The notes under the pieces are model-generated. The model did no database searches. It had not been told where the DNA came from and worked only from the letters and a program-made list of their open reading frames with translations. Both the position numbers and the translations under genes were made by a program. 6,685 nt of DNA from Chloroflexota bacterium (GTDB lineage: Bacteria; Chloroflexota; Dehalococcoidia; GIF9; AB-539-J10). Positions within the stretch are counted from its first letter, which is position 1; each line of letters begins with the position of its first letter. This document shows positions 6,333 through 6,685 of the stretch, in pieces. Location of the stretch: assembly GCA_030670425.1 (NCBI GenBank), contig DAOVBS010000032.1, positions 1 to 6,685 of the forward strand, read 5' to 3'.

Positions 6333-6343
6333 TTCTTAGAACC
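6331..6343. repeat. Perfect 13-base palindrome between the gatA ribosome site and start codon
   Basis: GGTTCT-T-AGAACC has 6-base arms around one central base. In RNA it would fold as a 5-bp stem (GGTTC/GAACC) with a 3-base loop, covering the end of the gatA Shine-Dalgarno sequence and ending one base before the start codon. In DNA it could be an operator. The symmetry is exact; the function is unknown. Confidence 0.5.
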
Positions 6344-6344
6344 A

Positions 6345-6685
6345 GTGAATGAGCTGTGTGAGCTGACTATCCACGAGGCACATCAGCTTCTCCAGCAACG
6401 GGAGATCTCCTCCGTTGAACTGACTGAGTCCACCCTGCAGCGCATTGCCGAGACGGAAGATAGAGTCCGTGCCTGTCTCACCATCACTAACGACCTGGCC
6501 CTAGAGCAAGCAGCACTGGCCGACGCATGTGCAAATGAGGGACAAGCCACAGCGTTAACTGGAATACCTGTCCTGGTCAAAGACCTCATATGTACCAGAG
6601 GGATACGGACCACCTGCGGCTCAAGGATGCTGGAGACTTTTGTACCCCCGTACGACGCCACGGTAATTGAGAAACTCAAGGCGCA
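6345..6685 (+). CDS. gatA: Asp-tRNA(Asn)/Glu-tRNA(Gln) amidotransferase subunit A, N-terminal part (3' end outside window)
   Basis: GatA is the glutaminase of GatCAB, an amidase-signature enzyme with a Ser-cisSer-Lys triad; it feeds ammonia to GatB. The first 113 residues of roughly 480-490 are present. The reading MNELCELTIHEAHQLLQQRE, then ISSVELTESTLQRI (21-34), matches the family's N-terminal helices. TGIPVLVKDLICTRGIRTTC (72-91) is the start of the amidase signature region, with the catalytic lysine at Lys79, the same position as in Staphylococcus aureus GatA. The two catalytic serines lie beyond the window. GTG at 6345 is the first start codon after the in-frame TAA at 6261 and places the family N-terminus correctly. 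The frame stays open to the last base. It lies downstream of gatC on the same strand, probably in one operon with gatB. Confidence 0.94.
   Translation, partial: MNELCELTIHEAHQLLQQREISSVELTESTLQRIAETEDRVRACLTITNDLALEQAALADACANEGQATALTGIPVLVKDLICTRGIRTTCGSRMLETFVPPYDATVIEKLKA

Larger units (their letters stand above)
6311..6352 (+). promoter_or_regulatory. Possible 13-codon leader ORF before gatA
   Basis: ATG at 6311 opens a short frame, MQQRRREVLRTSE, that ends with TGA at 6350-6352, just inside gatA (start 6345). AGGG at 6300-6303 lies 7 bases before the ATG and could serve as its ribosome site. Codons 2 and 3 are CAA and CAG, both Gln. A ribosome on this frame would cross the gatA ribosome site and stop at the gatA start. 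It may be chance: a frame this short is expected often at random. Confidence 0.2.

Overview
The window is 6.7 kb of compact coding DNA carrying seven genes, two of them cut by the window edges. By eye the G+C content is a little above one half. Most products are housekeeping enzymes that take nitrogen from glutamine. The likely source is an anaerobic bacterium of the Chloroflexota, class Dehalococcoidia or a relative. That is an inference from three things: a NrpR-type regulator (best known from euryarchaea, but as I recall also present in Dehalococcoides), a PurS-PurS-PurL fusion, and a PurF tail with iron-sulfur ligand cysteines. A TATAAT box with a weak -35 box favours a bacterium. A euryarchaeon cannot be fully excluded from sequence alone.

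Plus strand, 1-2008: the 3' end of purF (first committed step of purine synthesis), pdxT (glutaminase subunit of PLP synthase) and an nrpR-like gene (winged helix plus one NrpR domain). They are co-directional with gaps of 14 and 53 bases and probably share a transcript. No promoter was seen in the gaps.

Minus strand, 5718-2098: purL followed by purQ, separated by 6 bases, convergent with nrpR. PurL is 949 residues because two PurS-like domains are fused in front of the synthase core, so no separate purS gene is needed. PurQ is the separate glutaminase. Together they form FGAM synthase, step 4 of purine synthesis. The convergent junction (2009-2097) has no classical intrinsic terminator. It is C-rich on the plus strand and G-rich on the minus strand.

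Right end: a 245-base divergent intergenic region (5719-5963) separates purL from gatC and gatA, two subunits of the glutamine-dependent tRNA amidotransferase. This region holds a good gatC promoter with a very short predicted leader, a 13-base dyad with an extended -10 on each strand, and an imperfect direct repeat with copies 105 bases apart. The 93-base gatC-gatA gap holds a perfect 13-base palindrome beside the gatA ribosome site and a possible 13-codon leader ORF that starts with two Gln codons.

As a whole, every enzyme here draws on glutamine amide nitrogen (PurF, PdxT, PurQ/PurL, GatCAB). The one regulator belongs to a family that senses 2-oxoglutarate, the cell's nitrogen-status signal. 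I see no mobile element, CRISPR array, tRNA or rRNA, and no clearly new multi-gene system. The points most worth following are the NrpR placement, the PurSL fusion and the gatA leader.
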